The translations under genes were made by a program, and so were the position numbers. Below are positions 27,110 through 47,903 of a DNA stretch of 64,000 nucleotides, in pieces. Under the pieces are notes generated by a model. It did no database searches, was not told where the DNA came from, and saw only the letters and a list, made by a program, of their open reading frames with translations. Every line of letters starts with the position of its first letter. Positions within the stretch are counted from its first letter, which is position 1. The stretch is from Pardosa pseudoannulata (Eukaryota > Arthropoda > Arachnida > Araneae > Lycosidae), in assembly GCA_032207245.1 (NCBI GenBank), contig CM063500.1, forward strand, positions 35,647,011 through 35,711,010. The letters run 5' to 3'.

Positions 27110-27670
27110 ACTTTGCATATGCCTTTTTAAATTAACTGTAACTTTATCTGTAAAATGAAGTAAATTAAAAATTGAAGAATAGATAACATCCTGTTTCCTT
27201 CTTTTATTGTTAGTATGCTCCGATCAATAAAAGTCGACTATTTGTTATATGAAGTTTACTCAGAACGGGACATACTGCTTTAAGGTACTCTAAAAGTTAT
27301 TATACACACTTAAAAAATGATAAATTTTAAAAAATAGTAATTGAAATTTGAAGTATTTAAAAATATTTAATAATACAAAAGTATAAAAATTAATTTTTAT
27401 TATTTTTTTTATTTGATTTAGTACTTTGCATATGCCTTTTTAAATTTGCTGTAACGTTATCTGTAAAACGAAGCAAATTAAAAATTGAAGAGCAGGTAAT
27501 ATCTTATTTTCTTCTTTTATTGCTAGTATGCTTCGATCACTAAAAGTTGACTATTTGTTATATGAGTTTTACTCATATCCGCACATACAGCTTTAAGGTA
27601 CACTAAAAGTTATTATACACAGTTAAAAATCTGTATATTTCAAAAAATAGTAATTGAAATTTGAAATACT
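27110..27670. repeat. Tandem duplication, two units at 313-bp spacing
   Basis: ACTTTGCATATGCCTTTTTA starts each unit (27110 and 27423). Shared words: AGCAAATTAAAAATTGAAGA (or AGTAAATTAAAAATTGAAGA), TTGACTATTTGTTATATGA (or TCGAC...), AAAAGTTATTATACACA, ATAGTAATTGAAATTTGAA. The second unit is cut off by the (TA)n tract that follows. Confidence 0.9.
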
Positions 27671-27689
27671 TAACACTAGATTTACATAT

Positions 27690-31529
<3,840 letters not shown>

Positions 31530-34500
31530 CTCTAACATCACAGATCTGAATTGGAGAGGATTCTTTAAACAAATCTTCTTTACATTAAACACAACCACTA
31601 CAACAGCAGCGGTTATAAAAATATCCATACACCATTTATATTATTCAGTAATTTTTAAAATTAAAAAAAAATATGATATTTAAAACAATAAGAGTAAATT
31701 ATAATTAGACATGTAAATAGGCTATAAATCAATTTTATATTAATTTCCAATATATTATTTAATGATTCTAGAGGAAAACTATTTATTATTTTCATAAACT
31801 CTTTAAAATCAATACGGTTTCATTAAAGACAAATTTTGTGTGTTTGAATCACATTCAAATCTTATTTCTTGAATAAGATAAAATGGTTGATAATACTTTA
31901 AATTAGAACTTATCATTGCTATAAAAACTTCAATCTGATTTTTCTTTTAACAATAAAAATTTTAGGTAATCATATTAAATAGAAATTACAATGAGATTTA
32001 TTAAAAAGTAGTATAATCTATAGTATAATTATATAGTAAAAACCTATAGTAATAATAGTATAATTGTAGCAACAAACTATTTAATATTTTCATAAACTCT
32101 ATAAATACATACGGTTTATGGATTCGAATCACATTCAAATATTATTTCTTAAATGACATAAATGGTTAATTATACTTTTAATCAGAACTTATCATTGTCA
32201 TAAAACTTCAACCTTCTTTTGCATTTAACTATAAACAAATTTTAGGTACGTCATATTAAATAGCCATTGCGTTGAGTTTACAACAGCAGTCGTTATAAAA
32301 TATCCATACCTCATTTCTATTATTGAGTAATTTGTAAAATTAAAAGTAAAGTATGATATTTAAGCTCCATAAACGTAAATTGTAATTAGAGATGTAAATA
32401 GGCCATTAATCAATTTTATATTAATTTATAATATACTATTTAATGATTGTAACTATAAATATTCAATATTTTCCTAACCTCTTTAAAATCTATATGGTTC
32501 CAATAAAAGACAAATTTTGTGGGTTTGAATTACATTTAAATATTATTCTTGAATGAAAAAAAAAATGTTGATAATACTTTAAATCAGAACTTATGATTGT
32601 CACGAAAACTTCAATCTTCTTTTGCTTTTAACAATAAAAATTTTAGATACATCATATTGAATAGCCATTACAGTGAAATTAATTAAAAATAGTATAATAT
32701 ATAATATAATTGTATAGTAATAATTTATAGTAATAATAGTATAATTGTAGCAACAAACTATTTAATATTTTTATAAACTCTTTAAAATCCATACGGTTTT
32801 ATTAAAATATAAATTTTATGGGTTTGAATCACATTCAAATATTATTTCTTGAATGACATAAAATGGTTGATGATACTTTAAATCAAAACTTTTCATTGTC
32901 ATTAAAACTTCAATCTGCTTTTGCTTTAAATATAAAAATTTTAGGTACTTCATATTAAATAGCCATTACAATGAGTTTACAACAGCAGTCGTTATAAAAT
33001 ATCCATACTTCATTTCTATTATTGATTAATTTGTAAAATTAAAAAGTATGATATTTAAGCTCAATAAACGTAAATTATAATTAGACATATAAATAGGCTA
33101 CAAATGAATTTTATATTAATTTCCAATACATTATTTAATGATTGTAGCGAAAAACTTTTTATTATTTTCATAAACTCTTTAAAATCAATATGGTTTCATT
33201 AAAAAACAAATTTTGTGTGTTTGAATCACATTCAAATATTATTTCTTGAATGAGATAAAATGGTTGATAATACTTTAAATCAGAACTTATCAATCATTGC
33301 ATAAAAACTTCAATCTGCTTTTGCTTTTAACTATAAAAATTTTAGGTAATCATATTAAATAGAAAATACAAATAGATTAACTATAAAAAATTTAACTATG
33401 AAAAATTAGGTACATCTTATTATTAAATAGCCATTACAATAAATTTTTTTAAAAAATAGTATAATCTGTAGTACAATTGTATAGTAATAATCTATAGTAA
33501 TAATAGTATAATTGTAGCATCAAACTATTTAATATTTTCATAAACTCTTTAAAATCCATACGGTTTCATTAAAAGATAAACTTTATAGTTTTGAATCACA
33601 TTCAAATATTATTTCTTGAATGACATAAAATGGATGATAATACATTAAATCAGAACTTATTATTGTCATAAAAACTTCAGTCTGCTTTTGGTTTGAACTA
33701 TAAAAAAAATTAGGTACGTCATCTTAAATAGCCATTACATTGAGTTTATAACAACAGTCGTTATAAAATATCCATACTTCATATCTATTATTGAGTAATT
33801 TGTAAAATTAAAAGAAAAGTATGATATTTAAGGTCAATAAACGTAAATTGTAATTAGAGATGTAAATATTCCATTAATCAATTTTATATCAATTTGTAAT
33901 ATAATATTTAATGATTGTAGTAAAAACTATTTAATATTTTCACAAACTCTTTAAAATTAATAGGTTTCATGAAAAAACAAATTTTGTGGATTTGAATTTC
34001 ATTCAAATATTATTTCTTCAATGACAAAAGGGTTGATAATATTTTAAATCAAAACGTATCATTGTCATGAAAGCTTCAATCTGCTTTTGCTTTTAACTAT
34101 AAAAATTGTAGGTACGTCATATTAAATAGCCATTTCAATGAGAGTTATTAAAAATAGTATAATATATAGTATGATTGTATAGCAATAATCTGTTGTAATA
34201 ATAGTATAATTGTAGCTATAAATTATTTATATTTTCACAAACTCTTTAAAGTCCATACGGTTTCATTAAAAGATAAATTAAATGGGTTTGAACCCCATTC
34301 AAATATTATTTCTTGAATGACATAAAATGGTTGAAAATATTATAAATCAGAACCTATATGTGTCATGAAAACTTCAATCTGTTTCTTCTTTTAACTATAA
34401 AAATTTTATTAAATTTTATTAAATAGCCATTACAATGAGAGTTATTAAAAAATAGTATAATCTATAGTGTAATTAAATAGTAATAGTCTACAGTAATAAT

Positions 34501-35060
34501 AGCATAATTGTAGCGATACACCATTTAATATTAGCATAAACTCTTTAAAGTCCATACGGTTTCATTAAAAGATAAAATTTTATGGGTTTTAATAACATTA
34601 AAAAATTATTTCTTGAATGACATAAAATGGTTGATAATACTTTAAACCAGAACTTATAATTGTCATCAAAACTTCAATCTGCTTTTACTTTTAACTATAA
34701 AAATTTTAGGTAATCATATTAAATAGCCATTACAATGAGATTTATAAAAAAATAGTACAATCTATAGTATAATTGTATAGTAATAATCTATAGTCATAAC
34801 AGTATAATTATAGCGATAAACTATTTAATATTTTTATAAACTCTTTAAAATCCATACAGCGTCATTAAAAGATAAATTTTATGGGTTTGAATCGCAGTCA
34901 AATATTATTTCTTGAATGACATAAAATGGTTGATAATATTTTAAATCAGAACTTATCATTGTCATGAAAACTTCAATCTGATTTTGCTTTTAACTATAAA
35001 AATTTAGGTACATCCTATTATATAGCCACTACAATGACATTTATTTAAAAAATAGTGTAA
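31530..35060. repeat. Mosaic tandem array of long (~395-bp) and short (~300-bp) units
   Basis: A shared core (AAACTCTTTAAAATCCATAC, GGTTTCATTAAAAGATAAA, TTTGAATCACATTCAAATAT, TATTTCTTGAATGACATAAA, AACTTCAATCTGCTTTTGCT, TATTAAATAGCCATTACAAT) recurs ten times at about 31839, 32121, 32521, 32820, 33218, 33590, 33980, 34280, 34580 and 34880. The segment before each core is one of two kinds. L: ACAACAGCAGTCGTTATAAA, TATCCATACTTCATTTCTAT, ending TTTAATGATTGTAG. S: AAAAATAGTATAATCTATAG, TAATAATAGTATAATTGTAGC. Order is [10 protein letters not shown], i.e. four LS dimers of about 690-760 bp then two extra S units. No coding potential. Confidence 0.93.
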
Positions 35061-35949
35061 TCTAGAACACAATTTTTCCCATTCATCATTAATATAAATT
35101 TTTTCCTAACTCTAATAAGAAAAAATATATATACATTCTATTGAATTCCATTTGAATTTCTCTATTTTTAAAGCAGAGAAATATATTGCTAGTCATTTTG
35201 GTATATGGAGCTAAAAGACTCAGAAATGCTTAAAATTTATAAGAGCTATTTGAGAAGGTTATTATTTATTTTGATTTGCACTCACAAAGGTTCTTTTTTA
35301 CTCTTTGAAATAACTGTGTTGTATAACTTCTGCAAAATAAATGCATTCTATTTTAAGAAAAGCCCGGATAGAATCTATCATTTCTAAACAAAAGAAAATA
35401 GCTACTTTGCGATTTCAAAAGTTATTTCTTTTTACCGTTCAGAGTAAAACCAATAAATGCCCTTTAAATCGTTTCTGATCCTCTTCAGATCTCTCAATAA
35501 ATTACTCCCTTACCTTTTCCTTTCAAAAGACAAAAATCTTTTTTTAGATGTAAAATATGGCACTGAATCTTATTAACTATGATGAACTAAGTACAATCCA
35601 GAAATAAAGAAAATAAAGTATAAGTGAAGGGGGACTTATATCAAATTAAATAGAGTACTTAGTTTATGTTTAATAATAAATGATACCAACAAGCAAAATG
35701 GAACAATGGTCTGAAAGGATTTCTAAAATTGTGCATTATCACTGCATTGATGTATTATTTCAAGAGTTTCAATTTCAATGCATATGAATAAATACATAAA
35801 CATCTTATATAAAGCAAATATTATAATAAGCTTAACCATTTGCTTTTATATAAAGGCCCTTCATATTTTAGGACCTAAGTACCTCGTTGTGGTCTTCTAT
35901 TAGAAACTACAAATTTTAAACCTCTATTGAAAGTTAAACATATTTTTAC
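35061..35949. other. AT-rich spacer
   Basis: No gene recognised. A 60-aa plus-strand frame (35205-35387) is unremarkable. Confidence 0.35.
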
Positions 35950-37700
<1,751 letters not shown>

Positions 37701-37940
37701 CTATAAAATCTTTAACTATCTATTCAGGAAAGAAATATTTTTATATCTTGTATAATTACTATTCAAAATGTATACACTATCGCATTATTAACACATTGTG
37801 TAGGGGTACAGTTCGTAGAGAAATTGCACCTTGAGTGGGAGTTTTGAGCGTAAATTTAGTTATTCAGTTAAATCTCAATAGATCGAAAATTATTTAATTT
37901 TTTAGCTACCTTTTCGTATTTTATATTGAAATATATAAAC
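37701..37940. other. AT-rich spacer
   Basis: Short spacer before the next (TA)n tract; nothing recognised. Confidence 0.35.
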
Positions 37941-38916
<976 letters not shown>

Positions 38917-39063
38917 CGTACTAGTACGTGATCCTCGCTCAAGTAACAATGGTCTGAAAACGTACTAGTACGTGTATTGCACTCAAGTATCAATCGTCAG
39001 TATACGTACTAGTACGTGTCCCGAGCTAAACTATGAATATTCAGAAAACGAACTAATACATGT
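38917..39063. repeat. 44-bp minisatellite built on a 14-bp palindrome
   Basis: CGTACTAGTACG occurs at 38917, 38961 and 39005, and a decayed form (CGAACTAATACA) at 39049: period exactly 44 bp, four copies. In copies 2 and 3 the palindrome extends to ACGTACTAGTACGT (38960-38973, 39004-39017). The spacer between cores has diverged far more (shared words CTCAAGTA, CAATGGTC/CAATCGTC) than the core, which suggests the palindrome is kept or is younger. Confidence 0.9.
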
Positions 39064-40429
39064 CCCTCATATAGTGTGTTAATTATTAAAAATAATAGAA
39101 ATGTAATATTTTAGTAACAGATCTTACATAAAAATAGTAAACGAACTGTATGTAAAAATCAAAGTAATATTAAATATTAGAGTAGTCTATTTTAGTTAAA
39201 ATCCTATTTTTGTCATTATTCATAACAGAAGGACCATTAATGATTGAAAATTATTTTTTAAATAAAACTTTTAAGGATCAAATGAATTTTTTTATTAAAA
39301 AATAAATTTAAAAATTAAAATTTTATCTAAAATTTATAAATTGAAACGATGATATTTATCTTAAAATTTATTGTTAATAATTAAACAGATTGATGTTGTC
39401 TATCACATATATTCTTAGTAAAGATATGTTTTATCTGTCAAATAATTCTGATATTATTAACTGGAAGTAGATGACAATCTACGTAAACAATAATACACTT
39501 CTGATGCAACAAAGCCATTTAAATCATACAATTAAATCATCAATTTTGATGCAACAAAACCAAGTAAATTATCACCTAATGTTAAGCCTAAACAAAAATT
39601 TTACAGTTTTAGAGATTTGTACTTTTAATATTACAACATTCTTCATTTCTGAATTTTAATTAAGTTTTCTAACTTCTAAATTAGAAAGTTAAAAATTTCG
39701 ATTCAATGGTTTAATAGATTTTTAATGAAGCATTCGCGTGAGCATTTCCTGGTAAAATGGTTGTTGGAAATACTAAGTAAAAAAGTAATGAATAAATACT
39801 ACTAATTACCTATTCCTTATTAGCAAGTAATACAAAAAACACAACATTTAAAAAGCAGTGTAAGCTAAAAATTCTTTCATTTTATTAATGAATCATTATA
39901 AAAGTTAAAAAAAAACAAAGGTAAAGGATATTATTTAATAGAAACAAAATATTCTTTTGAATCGTATGCAAAGAAAATTGTAAATTTAAAAAGATTAAAG
40001 AATTTCAGAACTTTTAGTTTATTTAATTACATTTCTTTAGAATGTTGTATGTGGTTATAAATATATTTAAAACTGGTTAAGGACAAAAAAATGACGTATT
40101 AATTACTTTTATACTTATTAGCTATCAGTTTAGTAAATATAAGATTTATTGAGAGTTTTTAAGTTATGTGCTGTTTATATATTCATTTTACATTTATTTA
40201 TATATTCATTTACATTATTTTTTCTTTTTATATATTCATTACATTATTATATATGGGATACCTTGTAAAGACTTTAAAATACAATAATTCAGCTTGATCT
40301 TAAAAAACAAATTCAACAATTTTTAATGTCAAAGAATTTGTTAAGGGTAAGCACTAAAATATTGTTACCGTATGGTAATTTTAAGCTAAATGTTTATTGT
40401 GTTAATTTTTGTTTTATTTTTGGACCAAT
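39064..40429. other. AT-rich intergenic DNA
   Basis: No gene seen. Short internal echoes occur, such as TGATGCAACAAA at 39502 and 39547 and TATATATTCATTTACATT at 40170-40215. Confidence 0.35.
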
Positions 40430-42895
40430 TATTTTAATTCCATATGATCTTTAATAAATTTAGAATTAAACTACTCAGAAAGTTATTGCTTTTTTTGCTA
40501 CACATTATGAAATGGTACTTAAGTCATACAAGTCAGATCACTAAATCAACAAACAAGAAACATAAAAGTATAAAATTAACTAAAATTATATTACAAAATA
40601 CCCTTAAGAGGAACAAATAAAGCATTTTAAAACAAGAATAAAATTCAAGAATAAAAATTTAAAAAGCTTAAAGTAGAATTGAAGACCGTGTAATCAAGAC
40701 ATAAGATTAATGGTCTCCCAATAAATATTAATGCATCACTATACTGCAGTAGTTAAAGTTTAGTGTCTATTAGATAATTATGTGAGATCTATTCCTTTTT
40801 TCATTGTTACATAAATTACACATGCTACATTTCATTATCATTATTTTGACCAGTTGTTCCTCCAAACATTTTCATACTGTTACATATTACCAATTAGTAC
40901 TTAATCCATGCAATTCATATCACTAAACCAAAGAACAAGAAAAATAAATATATAAAATTAGTTAAAACTATACTAGGAAATACCTTTAAAAGGAAAAATA
41001 AAATAATTGAAAACAACAATTAAATTCAAGATTAAATATTTAAAAAGAGATGCCTAGTCCTAAAATAAATAAATTCAATATAAATGCATCACTATTCTGT
41101 AGTACTTAATGTGGACATGCTATATTTTACTATCATTGTTTTGACCCGTTGTTCATCCAAACTTTTACATATTGTTACATATTACCAATTGGTATTTAAT
41201 CCCTACAATTCAGATCACTAAACCAAAAAACAAGAAAAATAAAAATATAAAATTAATTAAAACTATACTGGGAAATGCCTTTAAAAGAAACAAATATAAT
41301 ATTTAAAAACAAAAATAAAATTGAAGAATAAATAAATAAAATGTGATGTCTTGTCTTCCAATAAATTTTACATACATCAATATTCTGTAGTAGTTAAAGA
41401 TTAGTTGCTATTAGATAATGAAGTGAGCTATATTCCTTTTTTTATTTAGTACTTGAAGCACACGTGCTACATTTCACTATCTTTATTTTGGCCAATTGTT
41501 CATCCAAACATTTACATATTGTTACATATTACTAATTGGTACTTAATGCATACAAATCTTATCACTTAACCAACAAGCCAGGTAAATAAAAATAAAAAAA
41601 ATTAATTAAAACTATAATAGGAAATACCTTTAAAAAGAACAAATAAAAGATTATAAAAGAAGAATAAAATTCAAGAATAAAAATTTAAAAAGCTATGTCT
41701 AATCCTAAAATAAATAAATTCAATATAAATACATCAGTATTGTAGTAGTTAAAGTTTAGTTTCTATTAGACAATTAAATAAGCTCTATTCCATTTTTCAT
41801 CATTATTACTTGAAGTACACATACTATATTTCACTATTATTATTTCGGCCCTTTGTTCATCCAAAGATTTATATATTGTTACATATTACCAATTGGTACT
41901 TTATCCATACAATTCTGATCACTAAACCAACAAACAAGAAAAATAAGAATATAAAATTAATTTAAACTATACTAGGAAATGCCTTTAAAAGAAACAAATA
42001 TAATATTTGAAAACAACAATAAAATTGAAGAATAAATAAATAAAATGCCACATATTGTCTTCAAATAAATGATACATACATCAATATTCTGTAATAGTTA
42101 AAGTTTAGTTTATATTAGACAATCACGTGAACTCTATTTCTTTTTTCATTATTATTTGAATCACACATGCAACATTTCACTATCATTATTTTGTCTATTT
42201 GTTCAACTAAACATTTACATATTGTTACATATTACCAATTAGTACTTAATCCTAAAAATTCAGATCACTAAACCAACAAACAAGAAAAATAAAACTATAA
42301 AATTAATTAATACTATACTAGGAAATACCTTTAAAAGAAACAAATAAAATATTTGAAAACAACAATTAAATTCAATAATAAATATGTAAAAAACGGTGTC
42401 TGGTCCTCCAATAAATAGTAAATACATCACTATTCTGCAGTAATTAAAGTTTAGTGTCTATTAAACATTTATGTCAGCTCTATTCCCTTTTTCATTATTA
42501 CTTAAAGTACGCATGCTACATTTCACTATAATTTCTTTCGCCTGTTGTTCATCCAAACATTTATACATTGTTACATATTACCAATTGGTACTTAATCCAT
42601 ACAATTCTGATCACTAAACCAACAAACAAGAAAAATAAAAATATAAAATTTAAACTATACTAGGAAATACTTTTAAAAGGAACAAATAAAATATTCGAAA
42701 ACAGCAATTAAACTCAAGAATAAATATTTAAAAAGCGATGTCTGGTCCTGCATTAAATAAATCCAATGTAAATACATCACTATTCTGTATTAGTTAAAGT
42801 TTAGTTTGTATTAGACAATTGGTGACCTCTATTCCTTTTTTCATAATTATTGTTTGAATTAAACATGCTACGTTTCACTGCATTTATATTGGTCA
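40430..42895. repeat. Tandem array, seven ~295-382-bp units
   Basis: The landmark TCACTAAACCAACAAACAAG (with variants) lies at 40538, 40920, 41215, 41562, 41919, 42265 and 42611, steps of 382, 295, 347, 357, 346 and 346. Other shared words: GGAAATACCTTTAAAAG, GTTACATATTACCAATTGGT, TGCTACATTTCACTATCATT, CTGTAGTAGTTAAAGTTTAG. The third step is short because one unit lost the 'tagtgtctattagacaatt' region. The most regular spacing is at the right end. Confidence 0.94.
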
Positions 42896-45364
42896 GTTGA
42901 TCATTGACACATTAATATCCAGTTCGGACTTTAAATTTGACCAATGCTTCTTTACGTGTTTTATTACTATATTATGAGCCATGGTTTGTAAATGTTTTGC
43001 AACAAATTCACAAAGTTAACAAATGTTTACTTTAGTTACGAAAATTACTTTTGCATCAATTAAATAGCTTTTCAACTTTGCTTTAACTGGACATCGTATA
43101 ACCGCCTGAAAATGGTCAATTGCACGGGACTATGAGGTAATCTACAATCAATATTTATGCAATGAAAGGACTGTAATTTAAATATATTATAATTGGGACT
43201 TTTTGGCAAATGTTAGACTTAATAAAGTTTAATTCAAATATTCTTACAAGATAGATTATAGATTTTAAAATAAGATATTAATTCTATAAGATAGATAAAT
43301 ACATAGAATATATAGATAATTAATTATATAGATAGATAGATATCTATATAGATAATTCTATAAGATATTAATTATAATTCTATTTTTTTATCCACTACTA
43401 TAGATAACAAATGTATAAAAGTGTTAAATAAAATCGTATTCTGCAGATTGTTAACAAATATGATAGTTTTATAACAACATACAATTCCAGTTATTAATTT
43501 GTATCTGCAGAATATTGCCCGGAATCCTCAGCGTAATGTTGCTTAATTTCATGACTTTCTGTACCACATGGGTCAATTTTTAGAATGTTATGAATATGCA
43601 TGCGTCTATGTCCTTACTGTGAAAATTTATTTTCAAATATATTTAAAAAAATTATTTATTATTACATAACCAATGTTAACCTTGTTTTCTTTGGTGTATA
43701 GAATAGACGTACAATGTAGCAGAACTCCAAGATCGATATCTATATAGATAGATAATATTCTTTTATCTAGATAGATAGAATATAGATAGATTGAATTCTA
43801 TTAGATATATTATAGAATTTATAAAATTCTATAAATTTGTCTACGTTATTTTATCAAAAATGATGCTAAAGTTACCTAAAACAACTGCCAAATCTTCATA
43901 ATTACGACATCATAATTTATTTCTGCAATATGACTGTTTATTCTAGGCATTTTTTTATGAACAAAATGAAATTTTTGAAATATAATTCATTTGATGGGAA
44001 TTATACTTTTTCACCAAATGATTAATCTAAGAAAATCTTTAGAACATCTTCTAGTTAGATTAAGAGAGATAATTGATTTAGCTTTCCTATAACAATATTT
44101 TTATTTAGAGGAAATCATTTTATAATATTAGAAAATATATAGTAAAACTATTATACAAACATAATTAGTTTCGTAACTAAAGCAGCTTTCTAAGTAACTA
44201 GTACACAATCATGTTTTGTTGCATCATACAAAAGAGATTATAGTGTACATAAGTAAATATTAAAAATTTTATTTTAAAAGTCTCAGAAAAATGTTACAAT
44301 ACCTGATTTTATAACTTCATTAATAAAGCAATTAATTTTTTTTTTCTAGAAGATTTCTCTGAACTGTTATATTATGTAAATTTAGAATTTTCAAGACTCT
44401 GCAAAAGAAAATTGTTATATGTATCTAATACCCATAATTGCTACAATATAAAGCACTAATTGTTTAAGAAAAACGATATAAAGGTAGTAAATTATGAAAT
44501 TGAATATGTATTTGAATAAGTATTAATAAATTGGAAAATGATCTAAAAATATAATTTTTTAAAACATTTTAATGTCATTTTAAGCAATTGCAAAAAGGTA
44601 TCATGAACATTTAATGCATTTATAAGGTTAAACTATTAAATTATATTAAGAAAATAGTAACTTAAGATAAATATGCTAATATCACTAAAACTACTACCTT
44701 ATATTATGTAACATTTATGATATTACATAATTTAATTGAAATACTTAATTGTTTTAGGGCGAGTAAAATTTATTAATTATAAATGAATACAAAAATTTTA
44801 GAATAAAAAAGGCATTCATTTTGGGAAGAATAATAATATTACGGAGATGCAATATCTTTTGTATAAAAAATATCAAAAATGTATTTTTGTGTAGTACTAT
44901 TCTATATGTCTTCTATCTCACACATTTCTTTAGAAACGCTTTCTTTAAAAAACAATTTTTTAAGTGAATAAGTATAATAAAAAACTATTTTGTGTAAGTC
45001 TGCTTGAGATTTTCTACCTGCCCTATTTCTTGTAGTATGAATTTTTAATTCCTAGAATACATTTGACTAACATTTGACATACATTTTTCAAAACAAATAG
45101 TATATAAATATGCCTTAGTTTTTTTAGACTGTAGAGTTCCATTATTCAAACACCATCTGGGAATATATATAAAAATTAGATGAACTGACAGACGTTGCCC
45201 TGTTTTAACGCTGTAAATCCTAGAATTGTAAAATGTTTTTAAATAAATTGTAAATTGTATCTTTTTTATGGAAAAGTAAGGAAAAAATTGTTTTAAAAAC
45301 ACTTTATTCCCCCGCGCATTCAATCATCACATACTTAATTAGATTAAATTAAAATTCCCACATC
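42896..45364. other. AT-rich intergenic DNA with GATA-rich patches
   Basis: No gene seen. Two imperfect GATA/TCTA patches lie at 43262-43375 and 43728-43830; each contains TAGATAGATA and TATCTATATAGATA, and both sit beside AATTCTATAAGATAT-like words. They may be relics of one compound microsatellite. The minus-strand 92-aa frame at 45045-45323 is unrecognised. Confidence 0.35.
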
Positions 45365-45369
45365 ACCTA

Positions 45370-45432
45370 TACGGGGATTTGATAATGGGACTTACCGTAC
45401 TGAAGCCCGTTACGCTGACTACTGCGCCACAG
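45370..45432 (-). mobile_element. tRNA-like sequence: SINE head or tRNA pseudogene (family 3)
   Basis: On the minus strand TGGCGCAGTAGTCAGCGT (A box at 45419-45429) is followed by TTCAGTACGGTAAGTCCC and a B-box-like TATCAAATCCCC (45373-45383). The layout resembles a tRNA and the first half is strongly tRNA-like; the B box has lost GGTTC. Less AT-rich than its surroundings. I see no clear SINE body, tail or target duplication. Confidence 0.6.
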
Positions 45433-47590
45433 ATACATTGGTAGTTAATGGTTTCAAGCGGAATTATAATAATATCAATAAAATCGCAATTCTAGAATTT
45501 TAATAAAAAAACTGTTTCTATCGGATCAAATTGACAATCTAAACCTTTCTCGAATAACTTAATTACATATAAAATATTTCATCAAAATCATTCCAACATC
45601 GTTCATCAAAATCATTCTATTACAAACAAACGGATAGAAGACTTTTATATATAAACACATATCGTATAAATTACTGAAAAAATGTTTATTTTATTTTATT
45701 TCATACTTTTACATTTATTAAATATATAAGTATAGAATCAATGCTTTGACTGAGTTGAAAAAAAGTGGAAATGTATGGGAAATATTACATATAAAACTAA
45801 AAAGTATTTATTGTTATTGCACTTTCATTTTAAAGTAATACATTATAGACAATTTACATTAAATTGCTTCTGCATAATTTATAAGACATTAATTTTCTAC
45901 AAATATATGGCTTGCTATACCGAGAATACTATTAAATAATAAAAAAATACCCTAATTCAGAAAAAAAAACTTGAATCTATATACCTGTAAAATATATTTG
46001 AGATATGTTGCTTTAAAACATTATTTCAAACAGAAATCTAATTATTATTTAAATACTTAGCTAGAATAATAATTTTACGATCAGTATATCAATTTTATAG
46101 TAGTGTAAATCATAAATGCTTTTAATTCTCTAATCCTGAAGAGTGTTTAGTTTTTTTTGATGCACAGATAAATTAAAAACTTTTAAAACTTCATTTAATA
46201 ATAAGCTGTTTAAACTAATTTATAATATAATGTAAAAGCGAATTATATTTTTATTTTATAATTTATAATTGTATTAACACAAACTATATAGTTTATTTTA
46301 TAGTATAATATACGTTAATTTTAAATTTTGTGATTCCTCATATTTTATTCTTTTTTAATTTAAAATGTCAAACTTTTGTTTCAATTTCATATAAAAGTGG
46401 GCCTTACATACATATTTAAAAAAATAATGATAAACGTTCATTTTATTTTAAGTTTAAAATTAAAATACATTTTAATTTTTTTAATGTTAAAATGTAATAT
46501 AGCATTGCAGTTTAAATTTTTAGAATAAAAAAGTCATTAGCTACAATTTCACTTAAATATTTATTTTCTATTAAATATATTGTAAAGGTTATATTGTAAT
46601 AAGTTATATTGTTAATTATTTTTTTTTCTCATTTAAATGTTTTTCTTTCAATGAAATTTATTTACTTCATTTGACAAAACAAAATAATATTTTTTAAGCT
46701 TAAAGCTTTTGGTATTTATTACTTTGTTAAAACTACTTTTTTATGGATTATAAAAAGACTGCTACAGTGAAGAATTTAAAAAACAAAACGTACAAAGTCC
46801 TCTTAAATAACCAATCATTCTTAAATACTTATGTCACTGAGTACATTGAGTGTAAAATTCACTTAAATTTATTTTTAGAAGTTTATACTAATTTAAGAAA
46901 TGTCAATGTATGTTTCAACATTTACTTGTAATACTTTGTAAGTAACCATAAGTAAATCGTATTTTAAACATTTAATAGTTTATGTAAACAAATTTCAATT
47001 TATTCTTAATAAAACTATTCACAATATATCCTATAAGGAAAAGGAATATAATACAACTTTCCCGAAAAAGGCCAAGAAACATCTTTATGACTTTTTTATC
47101 TGTTGCTTCACGGAAAGTAGGTCATAATAGATTTTGAAGATATATATCTGTTGAATGCAAGGTGAAGTATCGATTGAGCTGTTTTCGATTTTATAAAAAG
47201 AATTATACAGAAAATATATTTATATTTTAAATCCTTTAAATAATAAAATGCTAAAAGAAAAACTATATTTAAGTAAGACTGTATTTTAGTTAATATAAAG
47301 TATGGATTAATTTCTAATTTATAACTAGCTGATGAATATTTAAGGATAGAGCACAATTATAAATGTTGAAAACGTAGCTTTTTGCTATATAAAATAAACA
47401 ACATTCTTAGAATATCAAAAATACCTTTATCAAATTGAAAGCGATATGTGTCAAAGCCAATTTTGGAGTTTTTTTTACTGTATTTGTGTGTGAAATAATC
47501 AGTATTTACAAACTTTTAGATTTTAAATCATTAAAACATAGTAAAATGTGTATTACAAGAAAAGATCTTTTTTTAACAAAACTGTATTTC
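45433..47590. other. AT-rich intergenic DNA
   Basis: About 2.2 kb with no recognised gene; short frames at 46743-46931 (plus) and 47108-47356 (minus) have AT-driven composition and no family resemblance. Confidence 0.35.
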
Positions 47591-47872
47591 TTTGATGAAG
47601 CACAGTGTTGGGTATATATTTATATCATATATATTTTATATAGTTATATTTATATATATATATAATATCTATATTTATTTATATATATATAATATATATA
47701 TATATATTTGTTATATATATATGTATAATATTGTATTATATTAAAATATATATTAATATATATATATATATTTTATGTATCATAATATATATTGTAAAAT
47801 ATTATATATATATATATATAATATATATATATATATTTATAAATATATATATATATTTTTAATTATATATAT

Positions 47873-47903
<31 letters not shown>

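Noticed and set aside
31530..35060. Regularly spaced repeats suggestive of a CRISPR array (also at 38.9 and 61.6 kb)
   Set aside because: Units are contiguous or have homologous spacers, the context is eukaryotic transposons and SINEs, and no cas-like gene is present. These are tandem repeats.
43262..43830. Pair of GATA-rich patches as terminal repeats of one element
   Set aside because: The shared words are simple GATA/TCTA runs in mixed orientation with no target duplication; they are better explained as decayed microsatellite.
45370..45432. Functional tRNA gene
   Set aside because: The B box is degenerate and the acceptor stem does not close, so a SINE head or tRNA pseudogene is more likely.
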